64,000 nucleotides of DNA, taken from assembly GCF_018614975.1 (NCBI RefSeq), contig NZ_JAGGNR010000019.1, positions 48,210 to 112,209 of the forward strand, in the 5' to 3' direction. Below the pieces are notes generated by a model, which was not told where the DNA came from, ran no database searches, and was given only the letters and a program-made list of their open reading frames with translations. Origin of the DNA: Paenibacillus polymyxa (lineage in GTDB: Bacteria; Bacillota; Bacilli; Paenibacillales; Paenibacillaceae). Made by a program: the position numbers and the translations under genes. Shown here in pieces: positions 36,280 to 45,626 of this stretch. How positions within the stretch are numbered: the stretch's first letter is position 1; the number at the start of each line of letters is the position of its first letter.

Positions 36280-37427
36280 TACATCCGCCTTTCGAGGGGG
36301 CGCAACTGCGCCACCATCTGATGTAAAGCCCGTTCAAGCAAGGCTACATCTTCTTCTGTATGTTCATCTCCAAGACTAATACGCAATCCGCCACCAGCAC
36401 AAGCTGCATCTCTGCCCATCGCAAGTAGAGCCCGACTCGGTTCAGCCGAACGCGAAGAACAGGCAGATTGGGTCGATATGGTTACGCCAAGTTGCTCCAA
36501 GGTGTGCAGCGCCACTTCTGCCTTCATCCCGGGATAGGAGAAATGTACAATATGAGGTGCACCCTCTGTGCGACTGTTCAATTCAAATTCAGGAACAGCA
36601 CGTATCGTTTCCATCAATCGATCACGGAGCACCGTTGTATGCCGGGCAAAATCAACCTGCCCTTCTGCTGCCATCCGCATGGCCTTTGCCATGCCTACCA
36701 GCAAAGCCACGTTTTCTGTGCCTGCTCTTAGGCCCTGCTCCTGTGATCCTCCTGACAATAGTGGCGTAAGTTCCACTCCACTTCGCACATACAAGAGACC
36801 TGCTCCCTTCGGTCCACGGATCTTGTGAGCAGACAGACTGTACAGATCCGCACCCCAATCAGCAGGTGTAGCCTTCATTTTTCCAAAGCCTTGAACACCA
36901 TCCACATGGAAAAGCACCCGTGGTGCTTTCTTTTTGAGCTGTTTGCCGATTTCTGCAATCGGATGGATGGCTCCTGTTTCATTATTTACATGCATCAGAC
37001 TCACAAGCACCGTGCCCGGCCTGGTCGCGTCTACAACCTGCTGAGCGTTGACCACTCCATCGGAATTCACGGGAACTAATGTCACTTCCCATCCCCACTG
37101 CTGCAATTGCATAAAACTTTCGTACACCGAGGCATGCTCGGTAGCCGTAGTGATGATGTGTCTGCCTCGTGACTGATAACGTAATGCCGCACCTTTTATC
37201 GCGAGATTATTACTCTCGGTGGCACCGGAAGTAAATACAATCTCTTCAGGTTTAACGCCGATTGCCGCAGCACATCCGGATCGAGCACGACGCAGCAACT
37301 GATCGGCACGCTCTCCATATCCATGAATAGAGGACGGATTACCGAATTGTGTCTCCATAATTTCGGCCATCGTACGAACTACATCGGGATGGGGAGGTGT
37401 GGTTGCAGCATAATCAAAATATTTCAA
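36279..37427 (-). CDS. Cysteine desulfurase (NifS/IscS family), ThiI partner
   Basis: PLP enzyme that removes sulfur from cysteine. The 382 residues start from a TTG with GGGAGG 11 bases upstream: (M)KYFDYAATTPPHPDV. The PLP lysine is in SLSAHKIRGPKGAG near residue 200, and ATEHASV and HVDGVQGFGKM are typical. The mobile-loop cysteine lies in TQSACSSRS. Being translationally coupled to thiI, it corresponds to the dedicated desulfurase (NifZ/YrvO-like role) for tRNA thiolation. Confidence 0.93.
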   Translation of the reverse strand: MKYFDYAATTPPHPDVVRTMAEIMETQFGNPSSIHGYGERADQLLRRARSGCAAAIGVKPEEIVFTSGATESNNLAIKGAALRYQSRGRHIITTATEHASVYESFMQLQQWGWEVTLVPVNSDGVVNAQQVVDATRPGTVLVSLMHVNNETGAIHPIAEIGKQLKKKAPRVLFHVDGVQGFGKMKATPADWGADLYSLSAHKIRGPKGAGLLYVRSGVELTPLLSGGSQEQGLRAGTENVALLVGMAKAMRMAAEGQVDFARHTTVLRDRLMETIRAVPEFELNSRTEGAPHIVHFSYPGMKAEVALHTLEQLGVTISTQSACSSRSAEPSRALLAMGRDAACAGGGLRISLGDEHTEEDVALLERALHQMVAQLRPLERRM

Positions 37428-37501
37428 ATGAGGTTAGACCTCCCTTTATCTCTTCGTTCATGAACCTACAGTGAGCATTGTAACACGATACCCATACAAC
37501 A

Positions 37502-37549
37502 CAAAAAGACCAACCGGGAACAGGCGTTACAAGCGCTACTGCTCCCACA
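37502..37549 (-). terminator. Probable terminator of the lytic transglycosylase gene
   Basis: Imperfect stem (37515-37525 with 37534-37546) followed on the minus strand by GGTTGGTCTTTTTG. It lies in the gap upstream of the cysteine desulfurase gene. Confidence 0.5.
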
Positions 37550-37599
37550 TTTGATCTCATCCTGCCTATGATGGTTATCGCAAATGTCTATCTGTGAGT

Positions 37600-38352
37600 T
37601 TAGATCACATATTTCGACCGTGCATTCTCCACCTTGGAGATATAATTCTGTGTTTCTGAAGGCAGACGGTTAAGTACACTCATCAGTTCGCTATCACTCG
37701 ACACGCCCAGACGTGAAACACGTCCTGGTCCTGCATTATATGCAGCAAGTGCCATCTTCACTTCTCCACCGAAACGCTGGAGCTGAAGAGAAAGATATTT
37801 AGTCCCGGCATCAATGTTCTGGGCGGGATCAAATGAATTACTCACGCCCAGCCCTGCAGCCGTCCCATCCATTAATTGCATGAGCCCTTTGGCACCAGCG
37901 GAGGACACGACATTTGGGTTGAAATTGGACTCTGTGTCAATGACGGCCTTGATCAATGATTCTGGAACACCGTACTTGGCACTTGCCTCGGCAATCAAAG
38001 ATTCATAATCCGTAGGTACAGATGCACCGGAATCCACAATTCCTGTATTGGATGAAGATAATAAAGACTCAACGATGTTATTGGATACAGAGGACGATAC
38101 TGCCGTATTTATATCCGGATTGTACGTGCTTCCGAGTTGCAGCCACAACAAACCATCACTGGATCTTTTGGAGACCGTAGCGGTGGAATCCGTATTGCTC
38201 GTCGAATTGGCACCCGTACCTAACAGCCCGTCCATCACATTGGCGAAATTCACAGTTGAACCAGCATCCGATTGTGATCCACTGGTTTGATTATTTAAAT
38301 TGGACAATTGCAGTTCCAACAACTGCCGCGATCCGCTTGGATCAATCTGCAT
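37600..38352 (-). CDS. Lytic transglycosylase, SLT domain
   Basis: Cleaves glycan strands of peptidoglycan with formation of 1,6-anhydro ends. The 250 residues have a low-complexity Ser/Asn/Thr-rich N-terminal half without a clear signal peptide, then a C-terminal SLT domain (about residues 115-250): SKYGVPESLIKAVIDTESNFNPNVV (catalytic glutamate in DTES), SSAGAKGLMQLMDGTA, and MALAAYNAGPGRV. This matches the YjbJ/SleB-unrelated small transglycosylases of Bacillales. Absence of a signal is odd but common in this subgroup. Confidence 0.9.
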   Translation of the reverse strand: MQIDPSGSRQLLELQLSNLNNQTSGSQSDAGSTVNFANVMDGLLGTGANSTSNTDSTATVSKRSSDGLLWLQLGSTYNPDINTAVSSSVSNNIVESLLSSSNTGIVDSGASVPTDYESLIAEASAKYGVPESLIKAVIDTESNFNPNVVSSAGAKGLMQLMDGTAAGLGVSNSFDPAQNIDAGTKYLSLQLQRFGGEVKMALAAYNAGPGRVSRLGVSSDSELMSVLNRLPSETQNYISKVENARSKYVI

Positions 38353-38473
38353 GAGTTATACCCACTCCCGTATAATTAAGCGTATTATGACCTTATTCTA
38401 CATCGTTTTACAGTAAGGTTCCATTGTTTTCATAAAAATAAATGAATCTCCTCATATAACCTGCGCATATACG

Positions 38474-38518
38474 AAAAAAACCTTCTGTAGTTCACCACAT
38501 TTGGGTGAGAACAGAAGG
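38474..38518 (-). terminator. Intrinsic terminator
   Basis: Long stem (38481-38496 with 38504-38518) followed by seven T residues on the minus strand; lies just past the small membrane protein gene. Confidence 0.9.
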
Positions 38519-38541
38519 CTTTTGAATGAACATTTTACACT

Positions 38542-38955
38542 TTAACGAGCAAATGGAATCATGAAAAAATAACTCAGCGTGGCTACAATACCCAGTCCAA
38601 TGGACCAAGCTCCCGCTGTTTTCCGACCATTGACATACGCATAATAACCCAGTACGGCTGCGGCCGGTCCAAGTACGATTGACCACATGAACAAGGACGC
38701 GATGCCAAAGGCAAGCCCCATATAACCTGCGACCTTGCCTGTTGACTCCATGACACGGTCTGCCTCATGCTTCTCAGCTACAGGTTCCGAGCGTTCGGTA
38801 CCTCCAGTTCTTACAACAGTAGGAGGAGCGACCTCTGCCCCATACTCTTCGCGATGTACTTTTCTTGGATAATCGACACGCATACGCTGCTTTTCACCTT
38901 CCCCCTTGGTTTCAGGACGATCAGTGGAATGAATGTTATTATCGTCATTTTTCAT
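38542..38955 (-). CDS. Small two-helix membrane protein
   Basis: 137 residues. The first 75 are hydrophilic and charged (PETKGEGEKQRMRVDYPRK), followed by two hydrophobic segments (about residues 78-103 and 113-133) with GLAFGIASLFMW..GPAAAVLGYYAY, a pattern seen in DUF4190-like membrane proteins. Function unknown. It lies 35 bp after the DUF1540 gene. Confidence 0.6.
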   Translation of the reverse strand: MKNDDNNIHSTDRPETKGEGEKQRMRVDYPRKVHREEYGAEVAPPTVVRTGGTERSEPVAEKHEADRVMESTGKVAGYMGLAFGIASLFMWSIVLGPAAAVLGYYAYVNGRKTAGAWSIGLGIVATLSYFFMIPFAR

Positions 38956-38990
38956 TTGGAAGCACCTCCGTTATGAATAGGGATGACTGC

Positions 38991-39209
38991 TCACTTGGGT
39001 TTGAACGTGTGACAGCAAGTTGCAGAGGATGTACGTGCATAATCATGGTGGTCCGAGTCAAATGTCTCACCGGCAAATTCCTCATGCAGACGACGGGTGG
39101 CATGTTGGTCAATGTCAATCATGATGGCATCAGCTTGGCAGAAGTTGTTTTCTCCCCAAAAATTGCAGTTGGAGACGCTGCATTTGACAATTGGTTTGTC
39201 TTGGCTCAT
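38991..39209 (-). CDS. DUF1540 cysteine-rich small protein
   Basis: 72 residues with the DUF1540 pattern: VKCSVSNCNFWGENNFCQADAI near the N-terminus and TCCHTFKP at the end. The five or six cysteines suggest metal binding. Frequent in spore-forming Firmicutes; role unknown. It forms a probable pair with the next gene. Confidence 0.82.
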   Translation of the reverse strand: MSQDKPIVKCSVSNCNFWGENNFCQADAIMIDIDQHATRRLHEEFAGETFDSDHHDYARTSSATCCHTFKPK

Positions 39210-39316
39210 TTTTTATCACCTCGACTACTATTGTCTCCCCGCCACAAACCCGATATTCTTCGCCAAAATGCCAGATGATGACATGATCACATTCATCTTG
39301 CTTCTCACTAATAACA

Positions 39317-39342
39317 CAAAAAAACCGCCACAAGGGCGGTTT
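39317..39342 (-). terminator. Intrinsic terminator of the YpuI-like gene
   Basis: Stem AACCGCC/GGCGGTT with a short loop and a run of T on the minus strand, 33 bp past the stop codon. Confidence 0.85.
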
Positions 39343-39374
39343 CGTCCAATTTCATATTCAGGTTTAAACGTTGA

Positions 39375-39881
39375 TTAGGCGTGATTCCGTTGATTTTGCA
39401 TACGGCGCTGAGTCAGGTAATCACTTTCATAATATGCCAGATCATCGCGCAATTCTTCGTACGTTTTGGAAACCTCAAGAATGACATCCCGTACTGCACG
39501 GATTGGCTTGTCACGGAAACGAATGGCATCTTGTCCTGTGTAAGCGTATCTTCCGTCTTCGGAATAACATTCATTTTTGGGATAGAAAAAGCTGTTTACG
39601 CATTGGTGATACGTATTATAAAGAGCCTTTTCGGCAAAATCGACATCAAAGTTGGCACGACGCAGCACAACGCCAAGTTTTTCGTAAGAAACTTCAGAAA
39701 AAACGAGCAAATGACGGAGATCTGAAAGAAATCCTTTGTAGAAGGCTGTTGATTCTTCCGTCTGATTCTGATCCAGTTCAGGCAAAGCATTCTCATTCAA
39801 AAATTTTTCAATCCGATCGATAGCCGGTTTTAACTTTTCCCTAGTTGACTCACATGTTTTCTGTACATTGGCTGCTGACAT
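39375..39881 (-). CDS. YpuI/DUF3907 family protein
   Basis: 168 residues, mainly helical and soluble: KLKPAIDRIEKFLNENALPEL, YKGFLSDLRHLLVFSEVSYEKLGVVLRRANFD, and a C-terminal YESDYLTQRRMQNQRNH. Length and the central FFYPKNECYSEDGRYAYTG segment match YpuI-type proteins of Bacillales. Function is unknown. It is monocistronic. Confidence 0.75.
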   Translation of the reverse strand: MSAANVQKTCESTREKLKPAIDRIEKFLNENALPELDQNQTEESTAFYKGFLSDLRHLLVFSEVSYEKLGVVLRRANFDVDFAEKALYNTYHQCVNSFFYPKNECYSEDGRYAYTGQDAIRFRDKPIRAVRDVILEVSKTYEELRDDLAYYESDYLTQRRMQNQRNHA

Positions 39882-40163
39882 AAAGGTAGCTCCCCCTTAA
39901 ATAAGTCCTTACATATAGGTCGGCCAACGGTGGTTTTCCCCTGACCTTTGAATTCTCAGCTATAATCCTACCATAAAAAGATGACGAGCGGTATCCCTTA
40001 ATCATGCTTTCCGCTTCTGCCGTTAAACTTGCCTATTATACGCAGTCAGACTCTAACCCGCCTGCATAAAAATATCCGCTTTTTCTAACGATAGATATAA
40101 CCAGTGACAACGATGAAGCACTGTTAATGATTGTCCAAATGAACGAAGGAGGTTCCATCCACC

Positions 40164-42038
40164 ATGTCCAGACCGAAATGGATTAACTGGGCCCTTGCAG
40201 CTGGTGCGGGAGCACTCGCCCTGACGCTTCTGCTTCCAACATCCAATCGTCAAGAACCCAAGCCAAGTGCCCTGTCAGATTCTGCTCATGAAGAGCACAC
40301 GAGTAAGCAGCGTCTGAAAGTGCAGGATGTCAAAGCAACCGATCTTCTGACCCGCATGGATGCCAAGCAACATCTCAGTATCATGCTGGAGAAAACTGCC
40401 ACAATGAATGCTGCGCAGGTTAGACGATATGTCAATGATCTCCAAAGTTCACATGAACATATCAGATCCATTCATCTCATGAATACCAATGGCTCTCTTA
40501 ACAAGGCCTTTGATCAGGTCTCCACACAAGGAAGCAAGTTGGAACAACAGAAGCTTCAACATTCGCTCAACCTTGCCAAAAAAGCGGTAAACAAACGTCA
40601 AAGTTTTGAATCCTCTTCTTTTCCTTTGGGAAAGGAAAAATATTTTGTTATAGGGCAACCCTCCAAAGATGGCAAAAGAGCTGTAATTGCCTTGTTCAGC
40701 CAGAACGTATTAAATGCTGTTGAACAACATCAGCGCAAAAATCTGCGCATGATCCCTTATCCGCGTGAGGGTAAATTCAAAATTGAGTCTGTTCACCCGG
40801 ATACGCTTAACGAGATCACAGTGAAGACCGGACATGATAATGCAAATGCCAGTCATTTTTACGAAAATGAAATCGTCATCCGTTTTCGCCAGGAGCCCGG
40901 TGAACGGGATATGCGTATCATTAAATCTGATCTGAGAGCGCAATCTGCGCGCAAGCTGGGATACACGTATGTTTTTCGGTCAGAACACATGAGTTACAAA
41001 CAATTGCATAGTTATTTCGAAAGCAAATGGAATCCACTTTACATGGAACCCCACTATATGTATTTAACCAATGATACTGTAACTGAACAAACAGATGTAA
41101 CGATACCCAATGATATTTTGTTCTCCGATTATCAGTGGAACCTACCTGCGATTGAGACAAACAGAGGTTGGAATATTACCAAGGGAAACAAAGATGTCAT
41201 TGTTGCAGTGGTTGACACGGGGGTTGATATGAATCACCCTGACCTGAAGGGCAAGCTCCTTGAGGGTTATAATGTGGTCGAGCCGGGAAGCCAACCGATG
41301 GATGATGTGGGACATGGGACACACGTCGCAGGCATTATCGGCGCTATTGTCAACAATAACGAGGGCGTGGCAGGCATGAGCTGGTATAACAAGGTACTAC
41401 CGGTTAAAGTACTCGACAACTCAGGTTCTGGTACCACGTATGCCGTTGCCGAAGGCATCATCTGGGCAGCCGACCATGGAGCCAAAGTGATCAACATGAG
41501 TCTGGGCAATTATGCTGATGCGCAATTTCTTCATGATGCCATTAAATACGCTTTTGACCGGGATATCGTCCTGATTGCAGCCACGGGGAACGATAATACA
41601 GAGCGTCCAGGATACCCTGCTGCCTATCCGGAAGTATTTGCCGTATCTGCTACGGACCCGGATATGAGCAAAGCTTCTTATTCCAATTACGGGGACTATG
41701 TGGATGTGATGGCTCCGGGGTCCAGTATCGCCAGTACCTATCCGGACAATCAGTATGCAGCTTTGTCTGGTACATCCATGGCTAGCCCGCATGTAGCCGC
41801 ACTTGCAGGATTGATTCGTTCGTTGAACCCGGACTTGACCAACACGGAAGTGATGGATTTGATGCGCCAAAGTGTTATTGACCTCGGTGATCCGGGGCAC
41901 GACAAGTATTTCGGCTATGGCCAAATTGATGTCTATAAGGCACTGCAAGCCGCATCAGGCAACAGCGCTCCTTTGCAGTTCTGGCCGCAACATGTCAGAC
42001 AACAAATGGATAATACAATGAAAAAGTATACTCATTAA
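40164..42038 (+). CDS. Secreted subtilase (S8 peptidase) with extended N-terminal region
   Basis: Serine protease, probably exported: a hydrophobic segment spans residues 8-25. The catalytic triad is D351 (VVDTGVDMNHPDL), H387 (GHGTHVAGI) and S538 (GTSMASPHV), with N near residue 477 (ATGNDN) as oxyanion residue. A pro-domain-like section covers about residues 232-310 (ENEIVIRFRQEPGE..). The first 200 residues after the signal are a domain I do not recognise, helical then beta-rich (SSFPLGKEKYFVIGQPSKDGKRAVIALFSQ), somewhat like an extracellular sensor domain. Preceded by GAAGGAGG. It may be a spore or envelope protease. Confidence 0.92.
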   Translation: MSRPKWINWALAAGAGALALTLLLPTSNRQEPKPSALSDSAHEEHTSKQRLKVQDVKATDLLTRMDAKQHLSIMLEKTATMNAAQVRRYVNDLQSSHEHIRSIHLMNTNGSLNKAFDQVSTQGSKLEQQKLQHSLNLAKKAVNKRQSFESSSFPLGKEKYFVIGQPSKDGKRAVIALFSQNVLNAVEQHQRKNLRMIPYPREGKFKIESVHPDTLNEITVKTGHDNANASHFYENEIVIRFRQEPGERDMRIIKSDLRAQSARKLGYTYVFRSEHMSYKQLHSYFESKWNPLYMEPHYMYLTNDTVTEQTDVTIPNDILFSDYQWNLPAIETNRGWNITKGNKDVIVAVVDTGVDMNHPDLKGKLLEGYNVVEPGSQPMDDVGHGTHVAGIIGAIVNNNEGVAGMSWYNKVLPVKVLDNSGSGTTYAVAEGIIWAADHGAKVINMSLGNYADAQFLHDAIKYAFDRDIVLIAATGNDNTERPGYPAAYPEVFAVSATDPDMSKASYSNYGDYVDVMAPGSSIASTYPDNQYAALSGTSMASPHVAALAGLIRSLNPDLTNTEVMDLMRQSVIDLGDPGHDKYFGYGQIDVYKALQAASGNSAPLQFWPQHVRQQMDNTMKKYTH

Positions 42039-42069
42039 TCGTAATAACTCTACTCAGTAAAAATACAAA

Positions 42070-42103
42070 AGCAGCTGCGCCCCGGGGCGTACGCTGCTCT
42101 TTT
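42070..42103. terminator. Hairpin terminator between convergent genes
   Basis: GC-rich stem around GCGCCCC/GGGGCG, extended by AGCAG/CTGCT, followed by TCTTTT on the plus strand. It separates the subtilase gene from the convergent CotD-like gene. Confidence 0.75.
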
Positions 42104-42138
42104 GGTATATATTCAATTCCCCGGGGCACCCGCTGCGC

Positions 42139-42396
42139 TTAGCGCTTGCGAGAAGATGTGCGGGCTTTACTTGATTTTTTCACGGATTTTTTCTTCGGAT
42201 TATAACTGGATACATAGCAAGGGTCTTCTTCTTTGACAACAACAGGATACATGTGGTGATGAATCGGAACACAGTGATGTTTTTTGATCACTTCAATCGG
42301 GTGGATTACAGGCACGATCTGTGGGATGTAATAATCCTCAACAACCTGGATCGGGTCACAGACAATCGGGCAAAGCGGTGGACAGTAATGGTTCAT
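42139..42396 (-). CDS. CotD-like spore coat protein
   Basis: 85 residues with the composition of CotD-family inner coat proteins: MNHYCPPLCPIVCDPIQVVEDYY at the N-terminus, His/Pro/Val-rich middle (IVPVIHPIEVIKKHHCVPIHHHMYPVVVKEEDPCY) and a Lys/Ser/Arg-rich tail. The HP..V spacing recalls CotD, where the same HPT-like motifs recur. Assembly into the coat during late sporulation is inferred by family resemblance only. Confidence 0.75.
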   Translation of the reverse strand: MNHYCPPLCPIVCDPIQVVEDYYIPQIVPVIHPIEVIKKHHCVPIHHHMYPVVVKEEDPCYVSSYNPKKKSVKKSSKARTSSRKR

Positions 42397-42482
42397 TTCA
42401 AAACCAACTCCCTTTCTGGTGATACTATAACCTATTGCAACAGATCAAAAGTGGATTGGATGTATGTCCATAGTTTGAAAAA

Positions 42483-44003
42483 TTATATGAGCGGTAGCCT
42501 GTCCGCCACTGTCCCACCCTGCCCAGGTGTTACTCTGTCAATGACTCCGCACAGTACACGAAGACCTTCACACAAAAGCTCAACGTTTGTTACCGTGAAG
42601 CAGATACGCAGACTTGGTGTATCCATCTCCCCTACATAACAGGCGGAACCCGGCAGGAAAGAGACCCCTGCAGCAAGTGACTGATGATGCAACTCACGCA
42701 TATCCAGGTTACTCGGAAGTTGAAGCCACAGATTGAGTCCTCCCTCCGGCAAGCGCCATTGCATACCCTTAGTAGCATGCTGTTCCAGCACTTCGGATGC
42801 TGCGCACAAGCGAGAATACAACTCATCTCTCAATCGGGATACATAGGCACCGTACTGATTCTGAATAAAAGATTGCAATGCCTTTTGTGTAAGCAGCGGA
42901 CTGCCCAAATCTGCAGTAGATTTCGCAGCCACAAGCCGGGTCAATACACTTCCATCTGCGATGGCACAGGCTATACGGCAACCTGGAGAGAGCACCTTGC
43001 TGAAGCTTTTGATATATACGACATGACCTGTCCCATCCATCGATTTAATGGAAGCCGGGGGAGGGTCCCGAAAATAAAGATCTGCAAACGGATCATCCTC
43101 CAGAATGAGGCAGTGGTAGCTCTGCGCGAGATTAAGAAGCTGTGCTCTTCTTCTTGCACTCATCGTGATACCTGTTGGATTGTGATAGGTCGGGATCGTA
43201 TAGATCAGCTTGGGTGGATAGGTATCACATAATCGGGTCAATAGATCAATACGCATGCCTTCGTCATCCATCGGAACCGTAATGATCTTCGCACCTCTAC
43301 TCGTAAATACATCAATGGCTCCGGTATAGCTTGGTGCCTCCATGTATACAACATCCCCAGGTCCGACAAAAGTTCGTGCCACAAGATCGATCCCCTGCTG
43401 AGCACCACTTGTAATTAACATGCGTTCAGGTGCAGCCTGTAGTCCACGCTCGGCAAAATGTTCGGCAAAGATCTGTCTAAGCTCCCGATCTCCCTGAAAA
43501 GATCCGTAAGCTGCCATACGCTCGGTATGATCAGAGGAGAGTCGGTAGGCGCTGTCGATAATCTCCCGTGTAGGCAACAGTTCAGGCTGGATGGCTGACA
43601 TATGAAGTTCATACCGCACTTGAGGTGACGTATCAAAATGTCTCCAGAGCTGGGCTCGCGGTAAATAATCCACCAGTGCCATCTGCCAATTCCATGACGT
43701 ACTGGATTCATTGTTGGCATTGTTTCGCTGCGTTCGGTCCATATCCTCCATCTGATCCATGTTCAATGTACCTCTCACATAACAACCTTTCCCCTGGGAG
43801 CAGGTGATCAATTGAATCGCTTCAAGTTCAGCATACGCTTTGGATACAGTGACCAGGCTGACACCCAAATCCACGGTCATTTTACGAACAGAAGGAAGTC
43901 GGGTACCGGGTTCAATGAGTCCTGATCTGATGCGATCGGCAATCGTTAGCGCTATCTGCACGTACAATTTGGTACTGCTTCCCCGCTTTAATTCAATATG
44001 CAT
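42483..44003 (-). CDS. MocR-family transcriptional regulator (GntR HTH plus aminotransferase domain)
   Basis: PLP-binding regulator of the MocR/PdxR class. The ATG at 44003 (GGGGGAG five bases upstream) gives 506 residues: a GntR winged helix at residues 1-75 (LYVQIALTIADRIRSGLIEPGTRLPSVRKMTVDLGVSLVTVSKAYAELEA), a linker, then a fold-type I aminotransferase domain with YTIPTYHNPTGITMS, LEDDPFADLYFRD and the PLP lysine in YIKSFSKVLSPGCRI. It diverges from an aminotransferase gene, its probable target. The effector is unknown. Confidence 0.94.
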   Translation of the reverse strand: MHIELKRGSSTKLYVQIALTIADRIRSGLIEPGTRLPSVRKMTVDLGVSLVTVSKAYAELEAIQLITCSQGKGCYVRGTLNMDQMEDMDRTQRNNANNESSTSWNWQMALVDYLPRAQLWRHFDTSPQVRYELHMSAIQPELLPTREIIDSAYRLSSDHTERMAAYGSFQGDRELRQIFAEHFAERGLQAAPERMLITSGAQQGIDLVARTFVGPGDVVYMEAPSYTGAIDVFTSRGAKIITVPMDDEGMRIDLLTRLCDTYPPKLIYTIPTYHNPTGITMSARRRAQLLNLAQSYHCLILEDDPFADLYFRDPPPASIKSMDGTGHVVYIKSFSKVLSPGCRIACAIADGSVLTRLVAAKSTADLGSPLLTQKALQSFIQNQYGAYVSRLRDELYSRLCAASEVLEQHATKGMQWRLPEGGLNLWLQLPSNLDMRELHHQSLAAGVSFLPGSACYVGEMDTPSLRICFTVTNVELLCEGLRVLCGVIDRVTPGQGGTVADRLPLI

Positions 44004-44036
44004 ATGTGCTCCCCCAACTGTTATGATCTTCATTTT

Positions 44037-44087
44037 ACTGTTATAGTGTAGTCCGTCTATTATAGTTTATAATATCAGTATAACAGT
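44037..44087. promoter_or_regulatory. Candidate MocR operator in the divergent intergenic region
   Basis: A perfect 9-bp inverted repeat, ACTGTTATA (44037-44045) and TATAACAGT (44079-44087), with centres 42 bp apart, brackets a TATAAT -10 element for the plus-strand gene (44068-44073). Two boxes one to four helical turns apart are usual for MocR regulators. Confidence 0.6.
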
Positions 44088-44110
44088 GAATAACAGGAGA
44101 TGAGAATAAC

Positions 44111-45340
44111 ATGAGTATCCCTTGGTCCAAAATGGCACAAAACACCCCGTCCTCTGTCGTTCGCGACATGCTCCAGGCCGCTCAGGCACCTGGAATGATC
44201 TCACTAGCCGGTGGATTACCAGCCCAGACTTCATTCCCGCTGGAAGCCATCCGCGTTGCATATGAGAAAGTATTTATGAGCGGAGCAGCCGCTCTTCAAT
44301 ATGCGGAGACTGAGGGTTACCGTCCTCTTCGCGCCAAAATCGCCGAACGCCTTGAGTCCAAGGGGATTCCCGCTTCACCCGATCACATGATTCTCACTAC
44401 GGGTTCACAGCAATCCATTGACTTGGTTTGCCGCATCCTTCTTGACCCGGGTGACCGCGTATTGGTTGAATCACCAACCTACCTCGCTGCTCTGCAAGTC
44501 ATTCATTCCTATCAGGCTGAATCTCACGGCGTAGCCTGTGATGATCACGGTATGTTGCCTGAATCTCTGGAGGAACAGCTCCAGTTGCATCGTCCAAAAC
44601 TTGTCTACATTAATCCCACGTTCTCCAATCCTACGGGAAAAGTGTGGTCGCGAGAAAGAAGACAGCAGGCTGTGGATCTGTGCCGCAAGTATGGTGTACT
44701 CATTCTGGAAGATGATCCCTATGGTGAAATTCGATTCAATCCGGAGCAATTGGATGTCCCTGCTCTCGCAGAACTGGATGCAGTATCCTATGACGGCCCT
44801 TCCAACGTTATCTACACCAGTACATTCTCCAAAACGGTAGCACCTGGACTTCGTACTGGCTGGATACTGGCTGCTCCCGATATTGTAAAAATGGCAGCAC
44901 GAGCCAAACAAGGTGCCGACTTGCACTCCAGCAGCATTGACCAAAGAGCGCTTCATGCACTGCTTGAATCTTTCGATCTGGATGCGCATATCCGCCATAT
45001 TTCAGAGGATTACGAAAAACGCATGAAAACACTGACTACTCTCATGGCAGCCAAAGCTTGGGAAGGCATCTCGTGGAATTCACCACAAGGTGGCATGTTC
45101 TTGTGGCTGCAATTGCCTGAAGGCATGCTGGCAAGCAATCTGTTCACTTACGGTATCCAGGAGAAAGTGTGCATTGTGCCAGGTGATTCCTTCTATGCAG
45201 GTACACCAGAGTTAAACCGCATGCGAATCAACTTTACTCATACGGACCCTGAGCTTCTTCCGGAAGCCGTGGAAAGAATGGATCGCGCCATCCAACGCTG
45301 GCATGCTTCCTTAACATCGGACAGTGTTGTTACACTGTAA
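44111..45340 (+). CDS. PLP-dependent aminotransferase (class I, LysN/2-aminoadipate type)
   Basis: 409 residues of fold type I aminotransferase: MISLAGGLPAQTSFPLEAI near residue 32, ALQYAETEGYRPLRAKIAERL near residue 60, TTGSQQSIDLVCRILLDPGD, NPTFSNPTGKVWS, LILEDDPYGEIRFN and the PLP-lysine segment YTSTFSKTVAPGLRTGW near residue 240. This set is characteristic of the LysN/MocR-like aminotransferase branch. Substrate is not determinable; candidates are aromatic or branched amino acids or 2-aminoadipate. It diverges from, and is probably controlled by, the MocR gene. A strong terminator follows. Confidence 0.93.
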   Translation: MSIPWSKMAQNTPSSVVRDMLQAAQAPGMISLAGGLPAQTSFPLEAIRVAYEKVFMSGAAALQYAETEGYRPLRAKIAERLESKGIPASPDHMILTTGSQQSIDLVCRILLDPGDRVLVESPTYLAALQVIHSYQAESHGVACDDHGMLPESLEEQLQLHRPKLVYINPTFSNPTGKVWSRERRQQAVDLCRKYGVLILEDDPYGEIRFNPEQLDVPALAELDAVSYDGPSNVIYTSTFSKTVAPGLRTGWILAAPDIVKMAARAKQGADLHSSSIDQRALHALLESFDLDAHIRHISEDYEKRMKTLTTLMAAKAWEGISWNSPQGGMFLWLQLPEGMLASNLFTYGIQEKVCIVPGDSFYAGTPELNRMRINFTHTDPELLPEAVERMDRAIQRWHASLTSDSVVTL

Positions 45341-45411
45341 TGAACTGTCATAAACGTTTCGCGATTCTATAGCGTATGAAGGTTGAATAACTTGATATGA
45401 GAAACAAAATA

Positions 45412-45458
45412 AAAATAAGGCGGCAGGCCCGAGAATCTCGGAACTGCCGCCTTATTTT
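45412..45458. terminator. Strong bidirectional terminator
   Basis: 15-bp perfect stem (45412-45426 with 45444-45458) made of AAAATAAGGCGGCAG and its complement, so A and T runs flank both sides. It ends the aminotransferase gene. Confidence 0.92.
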
Positions 45459-45626
45459 ATAGAACCTGTTATCAACAGGAGTTAAGTTTTTTCAGACAGA
45501 TGTTCATGTGTTCATGGGTCCTTCTGATCAGTCAGGCCATCGGATGAATCATACGAGTTGTCCTCGACTGATAGGTGGACTACATTGTGTTGCTATGGTG
45601 TTGCTATGGTGTTGTTGTTGCAGTTA

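Noticed and set aside
35032..37427. ThiI/cysteine desulfurase as part of the RiPP pathway
   Set aside because: They are the standard tRNA thiolation pair with normal base composition; the YcaO reaction uses cysteine of the precursor and needs no external sulfur. Adjacency is probably accidental.
45590..45620. Short tandem copies of TTGCTATGGTG
   Set aside because: Only two copies; no array or spacer pattern, so no CRISPR or other repeat claim.
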